Under the pieces are notes generated by a model. The model did no database searches and was not told where the DNA came from. It saw only the letters and a program-made list of their open reading frames with translations. Positions 54,136-63,667 of a DNA stretch of 64,000 bases are shown piece by piece. Both the position numbers and the translations under genes were made by a program. The stretch comes from Mycobacterium dioxanotrophicus (GTDB lineage: Bacteria; Actinomycetota; Actinomycetes; Mycobacteriales; Mycobacteriaceae). The DNA lies in contig NZ_CP020809.1 in NCBI RefSeq assembly GCF_002157835.1, forward strand, positions 1,178,001 through 1,242,000. The letters run 5' to 3'. Within the stretch, counting starts at the first letter, position 1. Each line of letters starts with the position of its first letter.

Positions 54136-55614
54136 GTGACTTTCACCCCGAAGACTTGGCATGACATCCCTGACAGGTCGACACCGATCACTGCTGCGGA
54201 GCTGAATCGGATCGAGCAAGGCGTTGTGGCGCTGACGTCGTTCGTCAACGTCAAGGACCGGGCGTATGGGGCGAAGGGTGACGGCACCGCAGACGACACC
54301 ACGGCGCTGAACAACGCCAAGTCGGCAGCGGTGGCGGCGGGTCTGCCGCTCTACATCCCGAAGGGCACCTACAAGGTCACCAGCACGCTGGACTGGATGG
54401 TCAACGACCTGGTCGTCATCGGTGATGGCTCCCGCCAGTCGCAGATCCTACAGGGCACCAACAACATTCCGATCGTGAAGGTGGCTGGCCAGCACCAACT
54501 GATCCGCGGTCTCGGGTTCCGGTACACCTCACAGCAGACCAGTGTCCAGACCTCCGCGATCGGCATGGCATTCGGAGACGACACCGTCGGCTCGTGCTTC
54601 GCCAGCGAGTTCCGCGATCTGCGGTTCGTGAACTGCGCCACCGCGTTGGCGATGAACCCGGACATCGCGACAGTGGCGGGCCTGTTTTCGTGCATGTTCT
54701 TCGGCATCGACATTCCCAGCTACAGCATTTCGGCGATCAGCCTCACCGGCGGCAACGACGTCGGCGCCTACGCGACCGGTTGCGTCTTCCAGAACGTCTA
54801 CATCAACAACACCTCCGACGGCACCGCGTGCTCGTCGTATGCAGTTCTGCTGCGCGACTGGGACGAGGTGGTGTTCAATCAGCTGAACATCGAGCATGGA
54901 ACCGTCAACACCACAGACGTTTTCGGTCTGATCCGAGTAAACAACCTGGTGGTCAACGATCTGCATTTCGAGAAGATCACCTCGAGCTTCAACGGCGCGG
55001 CCCTGCTGTACCTGTCGAATTCGCGGGCCGTGATCAACTCCGGGACGGCGCGTTTCAACACGTTCTCGGGGTCAGCGTCGAATCCGGTGTTCCGCATGTT
55101 CGGCACGTCGAGACTGGTCGTCAACAACTGGGTCGACAACTCCAACACCCGCACCACCCCGTCACGCCCTGCCATCGACTTCGGTACGGCCACCAACAGT
55201 TCCGCGCTGATCAACCACATGGACCTGGGCCAGGTCACGGCACGCCGGACCGGCGGGGACTCCACCGACGCGGCGATCTTCCATGACGAGATAGCAACCC
55301 GCGCGCAGCGCACCGCGTCCATCGCCTCCAGCGCCACCCCGTCGATCAACTGCGACACCACCGATCAGCTGAACATCACCGCACAGGCCGTGCCGATAAC
55401 CGGCATCACGGTCACCGGAACCCCGCGGGATGGACAAGAGCTGACGATTCGGTTCAAGGACAACGGCACCGCGCAGGCCATCGCGCACGGAGCCAGTTTC
55501 GTCGGAACACTGCTCACCACCACGGTTGCAGGCAAGACCCACGTGTGCACGTACCGGTACGACGCGGCGGCGGCCAAGTGGGCAGGGACCATCGCGAACA
55601 CGGCTGGCTACTGA
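54136..55614 (+). CDS. Beta-helix tail spike / pectate-lyase-like protein
   Basis: A 492-residue protein. Residues about 35-70 carry the phage spike entry motif DRAYGAKGDGTADDTTALNN, then LPLYIPKGTYKVTSTLDW. Right-handed beta-helix repeats follow to about 380 (Asn-rich turns such as FQNVYINNTSDG, NQLNIEHGTVNT). The C-terminal 90 residues are a separate beta-sandwich-type domain. Such proteins bind or degrade surface polysaccharide. It sits between the tail tube and the head-tail joining genes, an odd place, so it looks inserted. GTG 54136 has GGAG upstream. Confidence 0.85.
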   Translation: MTFTPKTWHDIPDRSTPITAAELNRIEQGVVALTSFVNVKDRAYGAKGDGTADDTTALNNAKSAAVAAGLPLYIPKGTYKVTSTLDWMVNDLVVIGDGSRQSQILQGTNNIPIVKVAGQHQLIRGLGFRYTSQQTSVQTSAIGMAFGDDTVGSCFASEFRDLRFVNCATALAMNPDIATVAGLFSCMFFGIDIPSYSISAISLTGGNDVGAYATGCVFQNVYINNTSDGTACSSYAVLLRDWDEVVFNQLNIEHGTVNTTDVFGLIRVNNLVVNDLHFEKITSSFNGAALLYLSNSRAVINSGTARFNTFSGSASNPVFRMFGTSRLVVNNWVDNSNTRTTPSRPAIDFGTATNSSALINHMDLGQVTARRTGGDSTDAAIFHDEIATRAQRTASIASSATPSINCDTTDQLNITAQAVPITGITVTGTPRDGQELTIRFKDNGTAQAIAHGASFVGTLLTTTVAGKTHVCTYRYDAAAAKWAGTIANTAGY

Positions 55615-55615
55615 C

Positions 55616-56374
55616 ATGTCCTTCGTCTGGCCAATCGCGCGAGAATGCTTGCCGGAGCTTCCGGTGCTGCCGGACACTCCGACCGCCGACGAGCAGGCCG
55701 CTTACGACGTCGCGCTGGCGCAACGCAACGGCGCCGAGGATCTCGCAGTGCAGGTGCTGTGGGCGTTGTCCGGACGGCAGTTCGGCACTTGGGAAACGAC
55801 CGTGCGGCCCTGCCCGACCAACGTGAGCCTGGCCGGCTACGAAATGCCCTGGGCGGCACCGTTCGTCCTGACCCTCGACGAGGGCCATTGGTTCAACTGG
55901 CCGTGCGGCTGCGTCGGAAGCTGCACACTCAGCGGGCCCCGCGTGGTGCACCTACCCGGACCGGTCGACGAGATCACCGCGGTGACCATCGACGGCGTGA
56001 CACTCGACCTCAGCGAGTACCAGCTGGAGGGAAACGTCCTGTACCGCAAGGGCACACCGTGGCCACGTCAAGACCTCGGCCGACCGCTGGGTGAGTCCAG
56101 CACGTGGTCGGTGACCTACACGCGCGGCAACCCCGTCCCGGCGGGTGTCGACCGCCTCGGTGGCCTGTTGGCCAAAGAATTCCTGGCGGCCTGCGGTGGC
56201 GGGAAATGCCGACTGCCCCGCAATGTTCGCAATGTGGCGCGGCAAGGGGTCACCTACGAGGTGTACGACCCGCGCGACATCTACGCCAACGGCAAGACCG
56301 GTCTGGCCGAGGTCGACCTGTGGTTGGCCGCGGTGAACCCGAACCGTCTGGCCGAGGCCCCGGAGGTGCTGTGA
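55616..56374 (+). CDS. Head-to-tail adaptor protein
   Basis: A 252-residue protein. The early helical part (ADEQAAYDVALAQRNGAEDL, AVQVLWALSGRQFG) is followed by FNWPCGCVGSCTLSGPRVVH with clustered Cys and VDEITAVTIDGVTLDLSEYQ. Actinophage adaptor proteins have this composition and lie here, before the tail completion genes. ATG 55616 follows the spike gene by 1 base. Assignment rests on position and composition. Confidence 0.7.
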   Translation: MSFVWPIARECLPELPVLPDTPTADEQAAYDVALAQRNGAEDLAVQVLWALSGRQFGTWETTVRPCPTNVSLAGYEMPWAAPFVLTLDEGHWFNWPCGCVGSCTLSGPRVVHLPGPVDEITAVTIDGVTLDLSEYQLEGNVLYRKGTPWPRQDLGRPLGESSTWSVTYTRGNPVPAGVDRLGGLLAKEFLAACGGGKCRLPRNVRNVARQGVTYEVYDPRDIYANGKTGLAEVDLWLAAVNPNRLAEAPEVL

Positions 56375-56901
56375 GCAGACCGCAGTGTGTCGACCCGGCA
56401 GTGGAGGTCATCGCCGCCTTCGCCAAGGGATTGCGGCAGGGGTTCGACCCAGCGGGACCGTGCCCACCCGACGGCGGCGGCAGCATCACGGTGCGGTTCT
56501 TCGCCGGCGACGGCGCGCTCCCCGCGTGGAACGCTGGCGACGACTGCGATGCACCGTTCCTATGGGTGCGGGCCGCGCACCGGTACCACTCACTGCCCCG
56601 GACGTTCCCGGATCCATTCACAGGGAACACCGCTGACTGCACGGTCCAGCCGATCCGCGTGCTGGCCGTGGAGATCGGCGTCGGCCGCTGCACCACGATG
56701 GACGCCGAACCCGACTGGGACACCCTCGACAACGAGGCAATCATGAGCCTCGACGACTCGTGGCGCATCGAACAGACGTTGCAGGCCGTCACTCGCCGTC
56801 TACGCGGCCCGGACCGTGCAGTGGCCACCGATACCGTGGCGCCGTACGGGCCGGCCGGCGGCATCATCGCGTGGACCGGAATGGCCTACGTCCAACTCTG
56901 A
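56371..56901 (+). CDS. Head-tail joining protein
   Basis: A 176-residue protein with VEVIAAFAKGLRQGFDPAGP, then beta segments (ITVRFFAGDG, IRVLAVEIGVGRCTTMD) and ending GIIAWTGMAYVQL. The length and order agree with the tail completion or head-tail connector that follows the adaptor in actinophages. GTG 56371 overlaps the previous stop. Confidence 0.65.
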   Translation: MSRPQCVDPAVEVIAAFAKGLRQGFDPAGPCPPDGGGSITVRFFAGDGALPAWNAGDDCDAPFLWVRAAHRYHSLPRTFPDPFTGNTADCTVQPIRVLAVEIGVGRCTTMDAEPDWDTLDNEAIMSLDDSWRIEQTLQAVTRRLRGPDRAVATDTVAPYGPAGGIIAWTGMAYVQL

Positions 56902-56914
56902 GAGAGGTTGTGCT

Positions 56915-57268
56915 GTGGCGCATCACGTGACTATCGAAGGCAGTTTTACCCCGACTGATTGGCTGCCCCGCGGTGTGCGGCGCACCGTCGAGGTGACCGA
57001 GGACATCCGCAAGCTCGTGGCCATCGGCGGCGCCATCGTGGTGGCCGGCAGCCTCGATGAGCCCGACACTGTGGCCTACGGTGACAGCGACGACGCCGTC
57101 GGCGAGGTCGCCGAGGTGCGCGAGGTCCCCGGGTACCCGGTGCCGGCAGGTAATGCCAGCCGCGAGGACTGGGCCGAGTTCATCGCCAGCCAGGGCCTCG
57201 GGGTGACCGAGGGCAAGTCCCGCGACGAGCTGCGTGAGATCTGGCAGCAGGCAAATGGCGATGGTTAG
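56915..57268 (+). CDS. Connector-region protein, unknown
   Basis: A 117-residue protein: beta start (HHVTIEGSFTPTDWLPRGVR), acidic middle and a C-terminal helix pair (REDWAEFIASQGLGVTEGKS, RDELREIWQQ) of SAP/Rho-N type, like that in the 51677 product. GTG 56915 has AGAGAGG about 9 nt upstream. A head-tail joining role is inferred from position only. Confidence 0.6.
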   Translation: MAHHVTIEGSFTPTDWLPRGVRRTVEVTEDIRKLVAIGGAIVVAGSLDEPDTVAYGDSDDAVGEVAEVREVPGYPVPAGNASREDWAEFIASQGLGVTEGKSRDELREIWQQANGDG

Positions 57269-57659
57269 AGCGCACGTCGAACTCGACGAACGCGAGCTCA
57301 ACGACCAGGTGCGGACGTTCGAGCGGCGCCGTATGGCGTCGCTGCAGCGGCGTATCGCCAATCAGGCGCGCGCTGACGTCCCGGTCGACACCGGGCACCT
57401 TGGGCAGTCGATCGGTGAGGGGCAGATCCGTTTCACCGGGCCGCGCACCGTGGAGGGCAGCGTCCACGCGCTGGCGAAGTACGCGGCCCCGGTTCACGAG
57501 GGCAGTCGGCCGCACCTGATCCGGCCCCGCAACGCGCAGGCGTTGCGATTCCAGATCGGTGGTCGCACGGTGTTCGCGAAGCTGGTGCGGCACCCGGGCA
57601 CGAAGGCACGGCCGTTCCTGCGTAATGCGGGTCTGCGCATCGCATCCCGCGAACGCTGA
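57255..57659 (+). CDS. HK97-gp10-like tail completion protein
   Basis: A 134-residue protein. It contains RRIANQARADVPVDTGHLGQ with the VPVDTG signature of HK97-gp10 proteins, then SVHALAKYAAPVHEGSRPHL and HPGTKARPFLRNAGLRIA, all in family order. It caps or completes the tail before joining. ATG 57255 overlaps the previous gene; ATG 57261 is an alternative. Confidence 0.85.
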   Translation: MAMVRAHVELDERELNDQVRTFERRRMASLQRRIANQARADVPVDTGHLGQSIGEGQIRFTGPRTVEGSVHALAKYAAPVHEGSRPHLIRPRNAQALRFQIGGRTVFAKLVRHPGTKARPFLRNAGLRIASRER

Positions 57660-57687
57660 CCGGTGGTTTGCACCGGGGATTAGCACC

Positions 57688-58248
57688 ATGCTCGGCATGT
57701 CTACTTTCGCCTCGGATGGAACTGAACTGACCAGCCCCGCTGTCCCTGAACCGCCTGTCGTCGAGCCGGACGCGGCCGTCGTCGTCGAACCCGAAGTTGT
57801 GGAGTCGGATTCGCTGGCGGTGGTGCGCGACGACGATGATGCGATTCACGACGCCGAAGTCGTCGTGGCCGACGACGAACCCGCTGCCGATGAGAAGTGG
57901 GTGCACCAGTCCGAATGGAAGTACGACTGGCTCGACTACAAGGGCGACAAGCTCGCGATCCGCGTCCCCCACCAGAACGCGCTCACCGCACTGTTCCAAG
58001 CGGGCCAGCAGTGCAGCCCCGAATTCCAGGCCGACCTCACACAGAAGTTCGTGAAGCGCCACATCTCCCAGGAGAGCATCGAGCGAGTGCTCGAGCGCAT
58101 GTCGGACCCGGACGACGAAGAGTACGCGGCTGTGGAGATCGGTGTATGGGGTGACCTGCTGCGGATCATCGCCAAGATCGGTGGGGATCGCGCCACCCGC
58201 GACGCTGAGGCGCTCCTCGCGGTGCAGAGCGGCAAAACCAAGGCGTAG
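57688..58248 (+). CDS. Tail assembly chaperone
   Basis: A 186-residue protein with an acidic Val/Glu/Asp-rich N-terminus (about 15-70) and a helical core (YDWLDYKGDKLAIRVPHQNA, LTALFQAGQQCSPEFQADLT, HISQESIERVLERMSDPDDE). Position directly before the tape measure identifies it. Chaperone genes usually give a longer frameshift product, but only 25 bp separate this stop from the tape measure start, so no such product can form in the ordinary way. GGGGAT lies 8 nt before ATG 57688. Confidence 0.75.
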   Translation: MLGMSTFASDGTELTSPAVPEPPVVEPDAAVVVEPEVVESDSLAVVRDDDDAIHDAEVVVADDEPAADEKWVHQSEWKYDWLDYKGDKLAIRVPHQNALTALFQAGQQCSPEFQADLTQKFVKRHISQESIERVLERMSDPDDEEYAAVEIGVWGDLLRIIAKIGGDRATRDAEALLAVQSGKTKA

Positions 58249-58261
58249 CACCCTGTCTCGC

Positions 58262-58267
58262 TAGCTT
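58262..58267 (+). promoter_or_regulatory. -10 box of leaderless tape-measure promoter (TAGCTT)
   Basis: TAGCTT is followed by six bases and GTG 58274; no ribosome site is present, so this start is probably leaderless. Confidence 0.45.
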
Positions 58268-58273
58268 GGCCCG

Positions 58274-61200
58274 GTGACCACGCCCGTCGGATCGATCAAG
58301 CTTGACCTGAAGATCGACGGGTCAGCGATACCGGCTGAGACGCTGCGCGAGATCCAGAGCGCGTTGGCGCCGGTCCTGGCGGACATCCAGCGCCGGCTCG
58401 AAGCGGTCGAACGCGCGGAGCAGCACCTGACGCGGGAAACCGAGAAGGGTGCCGCCAAGCAGACCGCAGCGAACGAGGCTGTGGCCGAAGCTGTCGAGCA
58501 CGTCGGCGACGAGCACACCAAGACGGCAGCGAAGGCCAAGGCGTCGGCGACGATGACGACTCGGCAGATCAACGCCGTCACCCGTGCAGTGGATAAGCAG
58601 GCCGCGGCGTGGTCTCGGCTGGCTGCGGCTCAGGCCGCGGCTGCTGCGGCGCCGAAGCCTACGGCACCACCTCCGCCGCCCCGGACACCAGGCGGCGGTG
58701 GTGGCGGGGGAGGTTCCCGCGGCCGCAGCGGTGGTGGCGGTCGTGGTGGTCTCGGTGGATTCCTCACCAGCCCATTGGGTTTGAACTCCATCGCGCTCGG
58801 GGTCGGTAGCTTCCCTGCCGCAGCGACTGCGGTCGTGAACCTCACGGGCGCGATCCAGCAGCTCATCCAGGTCGGCGGCCTGGTGCCCGGCGTGATCGGT
58901 GGCATCGTGTCGTCCGTCGGCACCGCGAAGCTTGGTTTCTTGGGCATGTCCGATGCGATCTCGGCCGCCTGGGAAGCAGCCAAGTCAGGCGACCCGAAAG
59001 ACCTCCTGAAGGCCGTCGAGGCGCAAAAGGACCTCGCCGACTCCGCGAAGGCGACCGTCCAGGCCATCGTGGCGGTCCGGCCGCAGGTCGAGCATCTGCA
59101 GCGCGACATCGTGCAGCAGAACATGTTCGAGGGCATCGATCAGACCATCACGGACCTGACGAATAAGTCGATGCCTACCTTGGAGAAGGGTCTCGGCGGC
59201 ATCTCGAAGGCGTGGAACGGCACGTTCAAGGAACTGGGCCGCGTCGGTGGCCTGGACACCACACAGTCGTTCCTGGACAAGTTGTTCGGCAACACCGCGG
59301 AGGCGCAGACCCGCGCCAACGCGGCGATCGAACCACTGATCCACGCGATCGGCACACTCACGTCGGAGTCGAGCGATTTCCTGCCGCGTCTCGCTGATGG
59401 GTTCAAGGGCCTCACCACCCGGTTCGACAATTGGATCACCAAGTCGGTCGAAAACGGCAACCTCGACAAGTGGATCAACGAGGGCATCGACGCCGCCGGC
59501 CACCTCGGTGAGACGTTCCTGAACATCGGCAAGATCCTCAATGACCTCACCACCGCGGCCGGTGGTGACGGCGGATTCTTGAAGTGGCTGGAGGACGCCA
59601 CCACAAACCTGCACGCGTTCCTGACCAGCACCGAGGGGCAGACCAAGCTCACTGAGTTCTTCCGTGAGGGCAAAGAGCAGCTGAGCAGGTGGATCGAGAT
59701 TCTCAAGAATATCGCGTCCAGCGTGGTCGACGTCTACAACGGTGTGAAGCAGTGGGCGGATGTGTTGCTGCCGATCCTCAAGACCGTGACGGACGTCATT
59801 GCCGCGATGCCCGGTGGAGTGACTGGTGTTGTAACGGCGTTCCTGGCGTGGAAGACCATCACCGGCATCACCGATGTGATCGGCCATTTGACCAACATGG
59901 GTGGCCTGCTCGACGGAATGCCGGGCAAGGCAAAGGGTTCGGCGACGGGGTTCGCCTCTGCGTTCAATCCCGTCACGCTGGGGCTCACTGCGCTGTTCAC
60001 GACGATCACCATGCTGGTCGAGAAGATCAAGTCCGACAACGAGTACGTGAAGTTGCAGGGCGATCCGAACGTGCCGCAGGAGGTCAAGGACCAGGCCACC
60101 GTCCAGAAGTTCTACCCCGATCTGGGTCGGCTCCCCAACGCTTCCGATCCGGCCAACCTGGGCATGCCTGAGAAAGGGTCGCTGCTTTACGACCAGATGC
60201 TGCAGGACGTCAAGGACGGCAAGTTTCAGATCCCCGGCGTCGACCCCGCCAATGCGGACGCGACATTCGCGCAGATTGCGGAGCAAGCAGCCAACGCGCG
60301 GAAGAACACCGAGCTGCTGGCCAACGACATCAAGACGTTGCCCGATGGCCAGGTGGTGCTCAAAGAGGACACCCCCGAGGCGATCCAGCGGGTCAAGGAC
60401 CTCGGCTACGAGGTGCAGAAGCTGCCAGACGGAAACGTCACCGTGCGGGTGGTGTTCCGGGATCCGAACGGCAACCCGATCGACCCGTCGCAGCTCCGCA
60501 CCCCAGGCTTCATTCCGGCCTTCCCTGGGGACACCACGGTCCCGAAGGGCGGTCGCGCCGATGGTGGTGTGCTGCCTGGCTATTCGCCGGGCGTGGACAA
60601 CATGCTGGTGCCGATGTCCGGCGGTGAGGGCGTCATCATCCCGGAGGCCATGCGTGCCCTGGGCCCGGCGTGGCTGTACAACCTGAACTCGTCGTTCCGC
60701 AATGGCATCTCGCGCAGCGGCTACGCCGACGGCGGTGTGGTCGGCGGAATGCCGGGACTGCCCGAGGACACCACTGTGCTGGGGCTGCTGACTCAGATAC
60801 GGGATCTGTTGGCCGGCAAGGGCGGCACGGCCAGCAATCCGTTGGCGGCGACGGCTGCGAACACCAGCAACATGAGCACCGCGGTCGACAAGGCCGGGGC
60901 CACCGGCCAGCAGCTCGGCCCGTTCGGTACTCCGATCAAGCCGCGTCACCGCGGCTACGAGGCTGCTGCGGCGGCGATTCAGGCGCTTGGCGGCGACCCG
61001 GAAAAGTGGCTGGGCGCCGATCCGGCGACGCTGACCGTGGCGCAGGGCGGCATCCTGCCGAATCCCATCATGACCGCTGCTGGCCTGCCGGGTGGTGGCG
61101 CGGACTTCGCGAAGTATGCGGCGGTGCTGTCAGCATTCGCACGATCGGGCAACCTCGGCTCCGACCTGACCAGCTTGGGTCTCGACGCGAACGATCCTGT

Positions 61201-63667
61201 CGTCAAGGCGATCACGACGGCGCGGAACAAGAAAAAGGGCGCGCTCGGCGGCGACGCGATCGCCGACCTCGTCACGCAGGTGGTCGGCGGCGGCGGATAC
61301 ACCGGCACACTCGACAGTTCGAACAGCAGCCTAATCAGCTCCCTTCAGACGTTCCGCGACAAGCTGGCCAAGGGACCCGGCCGATCCACCAGCGCGCGGG
61401 GCGGCTACGCGAACGTGGCGGGCCCGACGGGTGTACCCATGTCCGGGCTGCCCATGGACGCGGTCAGCGCCTTTGCTCAGCAGACGAGCGGCGGCCAGTA
61501 CAGCTGGGGAGCTTCCGATCTCGCCAAGGGCCTGTCCGATTGCTCCGGTGCGGTGTCCGATCTGGTGGAGCTGATCACGAAGGGCCAGGCTGGGCCAGAG
61601 CGATTGTTCTCCACGGCTGACGCCGCCAGCGTGCTCAAGTCCCTCGGTGCGACGCCCGGCCTGATCCCGGGCACTCTGCAGATCGGTTTCAACTCGGGGC
61701 ACATGGCGGCGACCCTGCCCAACGGTGTGAACTTCGAGTCCGGCGGCGGTACTGGCCAGGGCGCAACGTACGGCGGCAACGCAGTCGGGGCGGGCGACAA
61801 GCAGTTCACCGAACACTGGTCACTGCCGGTGAATGGCGCTGTGCCCATGGGTCTGTCAACTGCTGGACTGGGTGGCGCGGGCGGTGTGGTGCCCGTGTAC
61901 GTCACCAACTTCGACGGCAAGATGACCGGCCTGGGCGGGTCGATCCTCGACGCGCTCGGCCAGGGCGGCGGCCAAGCAGCAGCCAACGTGACCGGCGATG
62001 CGATGAGCGCCGTCGCCGGCCTTGGCCAGGAACCGTGGAACACGAAAAACGCCACCTACGCCGAGCTGAACAAGCTCGTGCGGGAACGTAACCCGCTCGC
62101 ACTGGCCAAGGCGCTCGGCCTCAACGTGGAGGACTTCACCCGCCAGGGCGGCGACGGCGGCGACGTCATGAAGAACGACGGACCGGCGTTCGACTCCACC
62201 GGGCGGGTGTTCTCCGATACGTCGTCACTGCTGGACCGCACGTTCAGCAATCTCAACGCTCAGCTGGTAGCCATGCGTGAGCAATTGGTTGGCGTGATCG
62301 AGCAGACCAACAAGAAACTCAACGACGAGGCACTGGAGCCGATCGTCAAGACCGGTGTGCAGAACGCTCTCGAGGGCCTGAAAGACAGTGTGAGCGCGGC
62401 GATCGGCACCGCGATGGGCCAGGCCGCGGCCCCGCCTATCGCCGACGCTGTCAGGTCGGCCATCCCGAGCAACTCCACCGGCACGAGCCTGGCCGCCGAC
62501 GCCGTCAACGGTGTGCAAGCCGCAGCCGGCAAGGCCACGGGCGGCCCGATCTGGGGCGGTGTGCCAGGCAAGGACTCGGTACCCATCATGGCCATGCCCG
62601 GCGAGCACATGCTCACCGTCGACGACGTGAACGCGATGGGCGGCCACGCAGGCGTCTACGCGTTCCGCCGCGCGTTGCACAATGCCCCCGGGTTCGCCAC
62701 CGGTGGCGGTGTCATCGTGAACGACACCGTGGGCGCAGAGTTCTTTGGGGTGTCCCAGGTCCCGATCCTCGGCGCGATCGTAAACCTGCTCGTGCGGGTG
62801 CTGCTGCAGGTGCTCGGTGTGCAGATCGAGGCCCGCGACACCCTCAACGAGATGACCGACGAATTCCGCAAGTTCCGTGGGGATTTCCAGGCGTTCGACG
62901 CGTCGGGCCGCCTGCTCAACGACACGAGCGCGTTGATGGACCGGTCGCAGTCGAGCGAGGAAATCGCTGCGCAGGAACGCATCCGGATCCTCAAGATCGT
63001 CATCCAGGCGCTGATCAAGTACATCATCGAAAAGGTCATCGTCCCGCTGAGCAAGGCGGTCGCCAACGCGGCCATCAATGCTGGCGCATCGGCCGCCGGC
63101 GCCGCGGTCAACAGTCAGGCCCCGGGCGCGGGCAGTGTGGTGTCGTCGCTGATTTCGTCGGCAGGTTCGGCTGGTGTGGATATCGCCGCTGAGGTGGGAA
63201 CCGATCTGGCGTTGGCGATCAGCGAGCAGCTGATCAACATCACGGCCGAGAGTCTGCAGTCATCGTTCCCCGGCGTGATGACCGGCATTTTCGGTGGCGC
63301 CATGATGGAGAACCTCATCGCGGCGCCGATCACCGCGGCGCTGGCGATGCCGTTGGCGATGATCGGCGCACTCACCGGCGGACTGTCGGGACTGTTCGCA
63401 CCGTTGGCCGCGATCGTCGGTGGCGCGTCGTTCGACAACGGGGGTGTCGCCAACGGTGTGGGCATGATGCCGAAGGCGACGATCCGACCTGAGCGGGTGC
63501 TCAACCCTGAACAGACTGCCCTGTTCGCGCGGATGGTCTCCGCGCTCGAACGCAACGGCGGTGGTGGTCAGTCCGGCCAGACGTTGGTGCAGGCCCAGAT
63601 TCACGTTGACGGCGGACCCGAAGCCGGCCGCCGCGTCCGCGACTCGCTACTGGAGTTGATGAGCTGA
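58274..63667 (+). CDS. Tape measure protein with NlpC/P60-like peptidase domain
   Basis: A 1,797-residue tail protein. A coiled-coil start (about 15-110), a Pro/Gly-rich linker (about 125-165) and hydrophobic segments (about 170-220) come first. At about 1,070-1,190 lies an NlpC/P60-like domain, with SGGQYSWGASDLAKGLSDCS giving catalytic Cys1089 and NSGHMAATLP giving His1142. It probably trims peptidoglycan during DNA entry. At about 1.5 angstrom per residue the length predicts a tail near 270 nm. A long glycine-rich C-terminal region follows, ending over the next start. GTG 58274 is probably leaderless. Confidence 0.93.
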   Translation: MTTPVGSIKLDLKIDGSAIPAETLREIQSALAPVLADIQRRLEAVERAEQHLTRETEKGAAKQTAANEAVAEAVEHVGDEHTKTAAKAKASATMTTRQINAVTRAVDKQAAAWSRLAAAQAAAAAAPKPTAPPPPPRTPGGGGGGGGSRGRSGGGGRGGLGGFLTSPLGLNSIALGVGSFPAAATAVVNLTGAIQQLIQVGGLVPGVIGGIVSSVGTAKLGFLGMSDAISAAWEAAKSGDPKDLLKAVEAQKDLADSAKATVQAIVAVRPQVEHLQRDIVQQNMFEGIDQTITDLTNKSMPTLEKGLGGISKAWNGTFKELGRVGGLDTTQSFLDKLFGNTAEAQTRANAAIEPLIHAIGTLTSESSDFLPRLADGFKGLTTRFDNWITKSVENGNLDKWINEGIDAAGHLGETFLNIGKILNDLTTAAGGDGGFLKWLEDATTNLHAFLTSTEGQTKLTEFFREGKEQLSRWIEILKNIASSVVDVYNGVKQWADVLLPILKTVTDVIAAMPGGVTGVVTAFLAWKTITGITDVIGHLTNMGGLLDGMPGKAKGSATGFASAFNPVTLGLTALFTTITMLVEKIKSDNEYVKLQGDPNVPQEVKDQATVQKFYPDLGRLPNASDPANLGMPEKGSLLYDQMLQDVKDGKFQIPGVDPANADATFAQIAEQAANARKNTELLANDIKTLPDGQVVLKEDTPEAIQRVKDLGYEVQKLPDGNVTVRVVFRDPNGNPIDPSQLRTPGFIPAFPGDTTVPKGGRADGGVLPGYSPGVDNMLVPMSGGEGVIIPEAMRALGPAWLYNLNSSFRNGISRSGYADGGVVGGMPGLPEDTTVLGLLTQIRDLLAGKGGTASNPLAATAANTSNMSTAVDKAGATGQQLGPFGTPIKPRHRGYEAAAAAIQALGGDPEKWLGADPATLTVAQGGILPNPIMTAAGLPGGGADFAKYAAVLSAFARSGNLGSDLTSLGLDANDPVVKAITTARNKKKGALGGDAIADLVTQVVGGGGYTGTLDSSNSSLISSLQTFRDKLAKGPGRSTSARGGYANVAGPTGVPMSGLPMDAVSAFAQQTSGGQYSWGASDLAKGLSDCSGAVSDLVELITKGQAGPERLFSTADAASVLKSLGATPGLIPGTLQIGFNSGHMAATLPNGVNFESGGGTGQGATYGGNAVGAGDKQFTEHWSLPVNGAVPMGLSTAGLGGAGGVVPVYVTNFDGKMTGLGGSILDALGQGGGQAAANVTGDAMSAVAGLGQEPWNTKNATYAELNKLVRERNPLALAKALGLNVEDFTRQGGDGGDVMKNDGPAFDSTGRVFSDTSSLLDRTFSNLNAQLVAMREQLVGVIEQTNKKLNDEALEPIVKTGVQNALEGLKDSVSAAIGTAMGQAAAPPIADAVRSAIPSNSTGTSLAADAVNGVQAAAGKATGGPIWGGVPGKDSVPIMAMPGEHMLTVDDVNAMGGHAGVYAFRRALHNAPGFATGGGVIVNDTVGAEFFGVSQVPILGAIVNLLVRVLLQVLGVQIEARDTLNEMTDEFRKFRGDFQAFDASGRLLNDTSALMDRSQSSEEIAAQERIRILKIVIQALIKYIIEKVIVPLSKAVANAAINAGASAAGAAVNSQAPGAGSVVSSLISSAGSAGVDIAAEVGTDLALAISEQLINITAESLQSSFPGVMTGIFGGAMMENLIAAPITAALAMPLAMIGALTGGLSGLFAPLAAIVGGASFDNGGVANGVGMMPKATIRPERVLNPEQTALFARMVSALERNGGGGQSGQTLVQAQIHVDGGPEAGRRVRDSLLELMS

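Noticed and set aside
58985..60949. 654-residue minus-strand frame opposite the tape measure gene
   Set aside because: It is antisense to a strongly supported tape measure protein; composition is Arg/Leu/His-rich without motifs.
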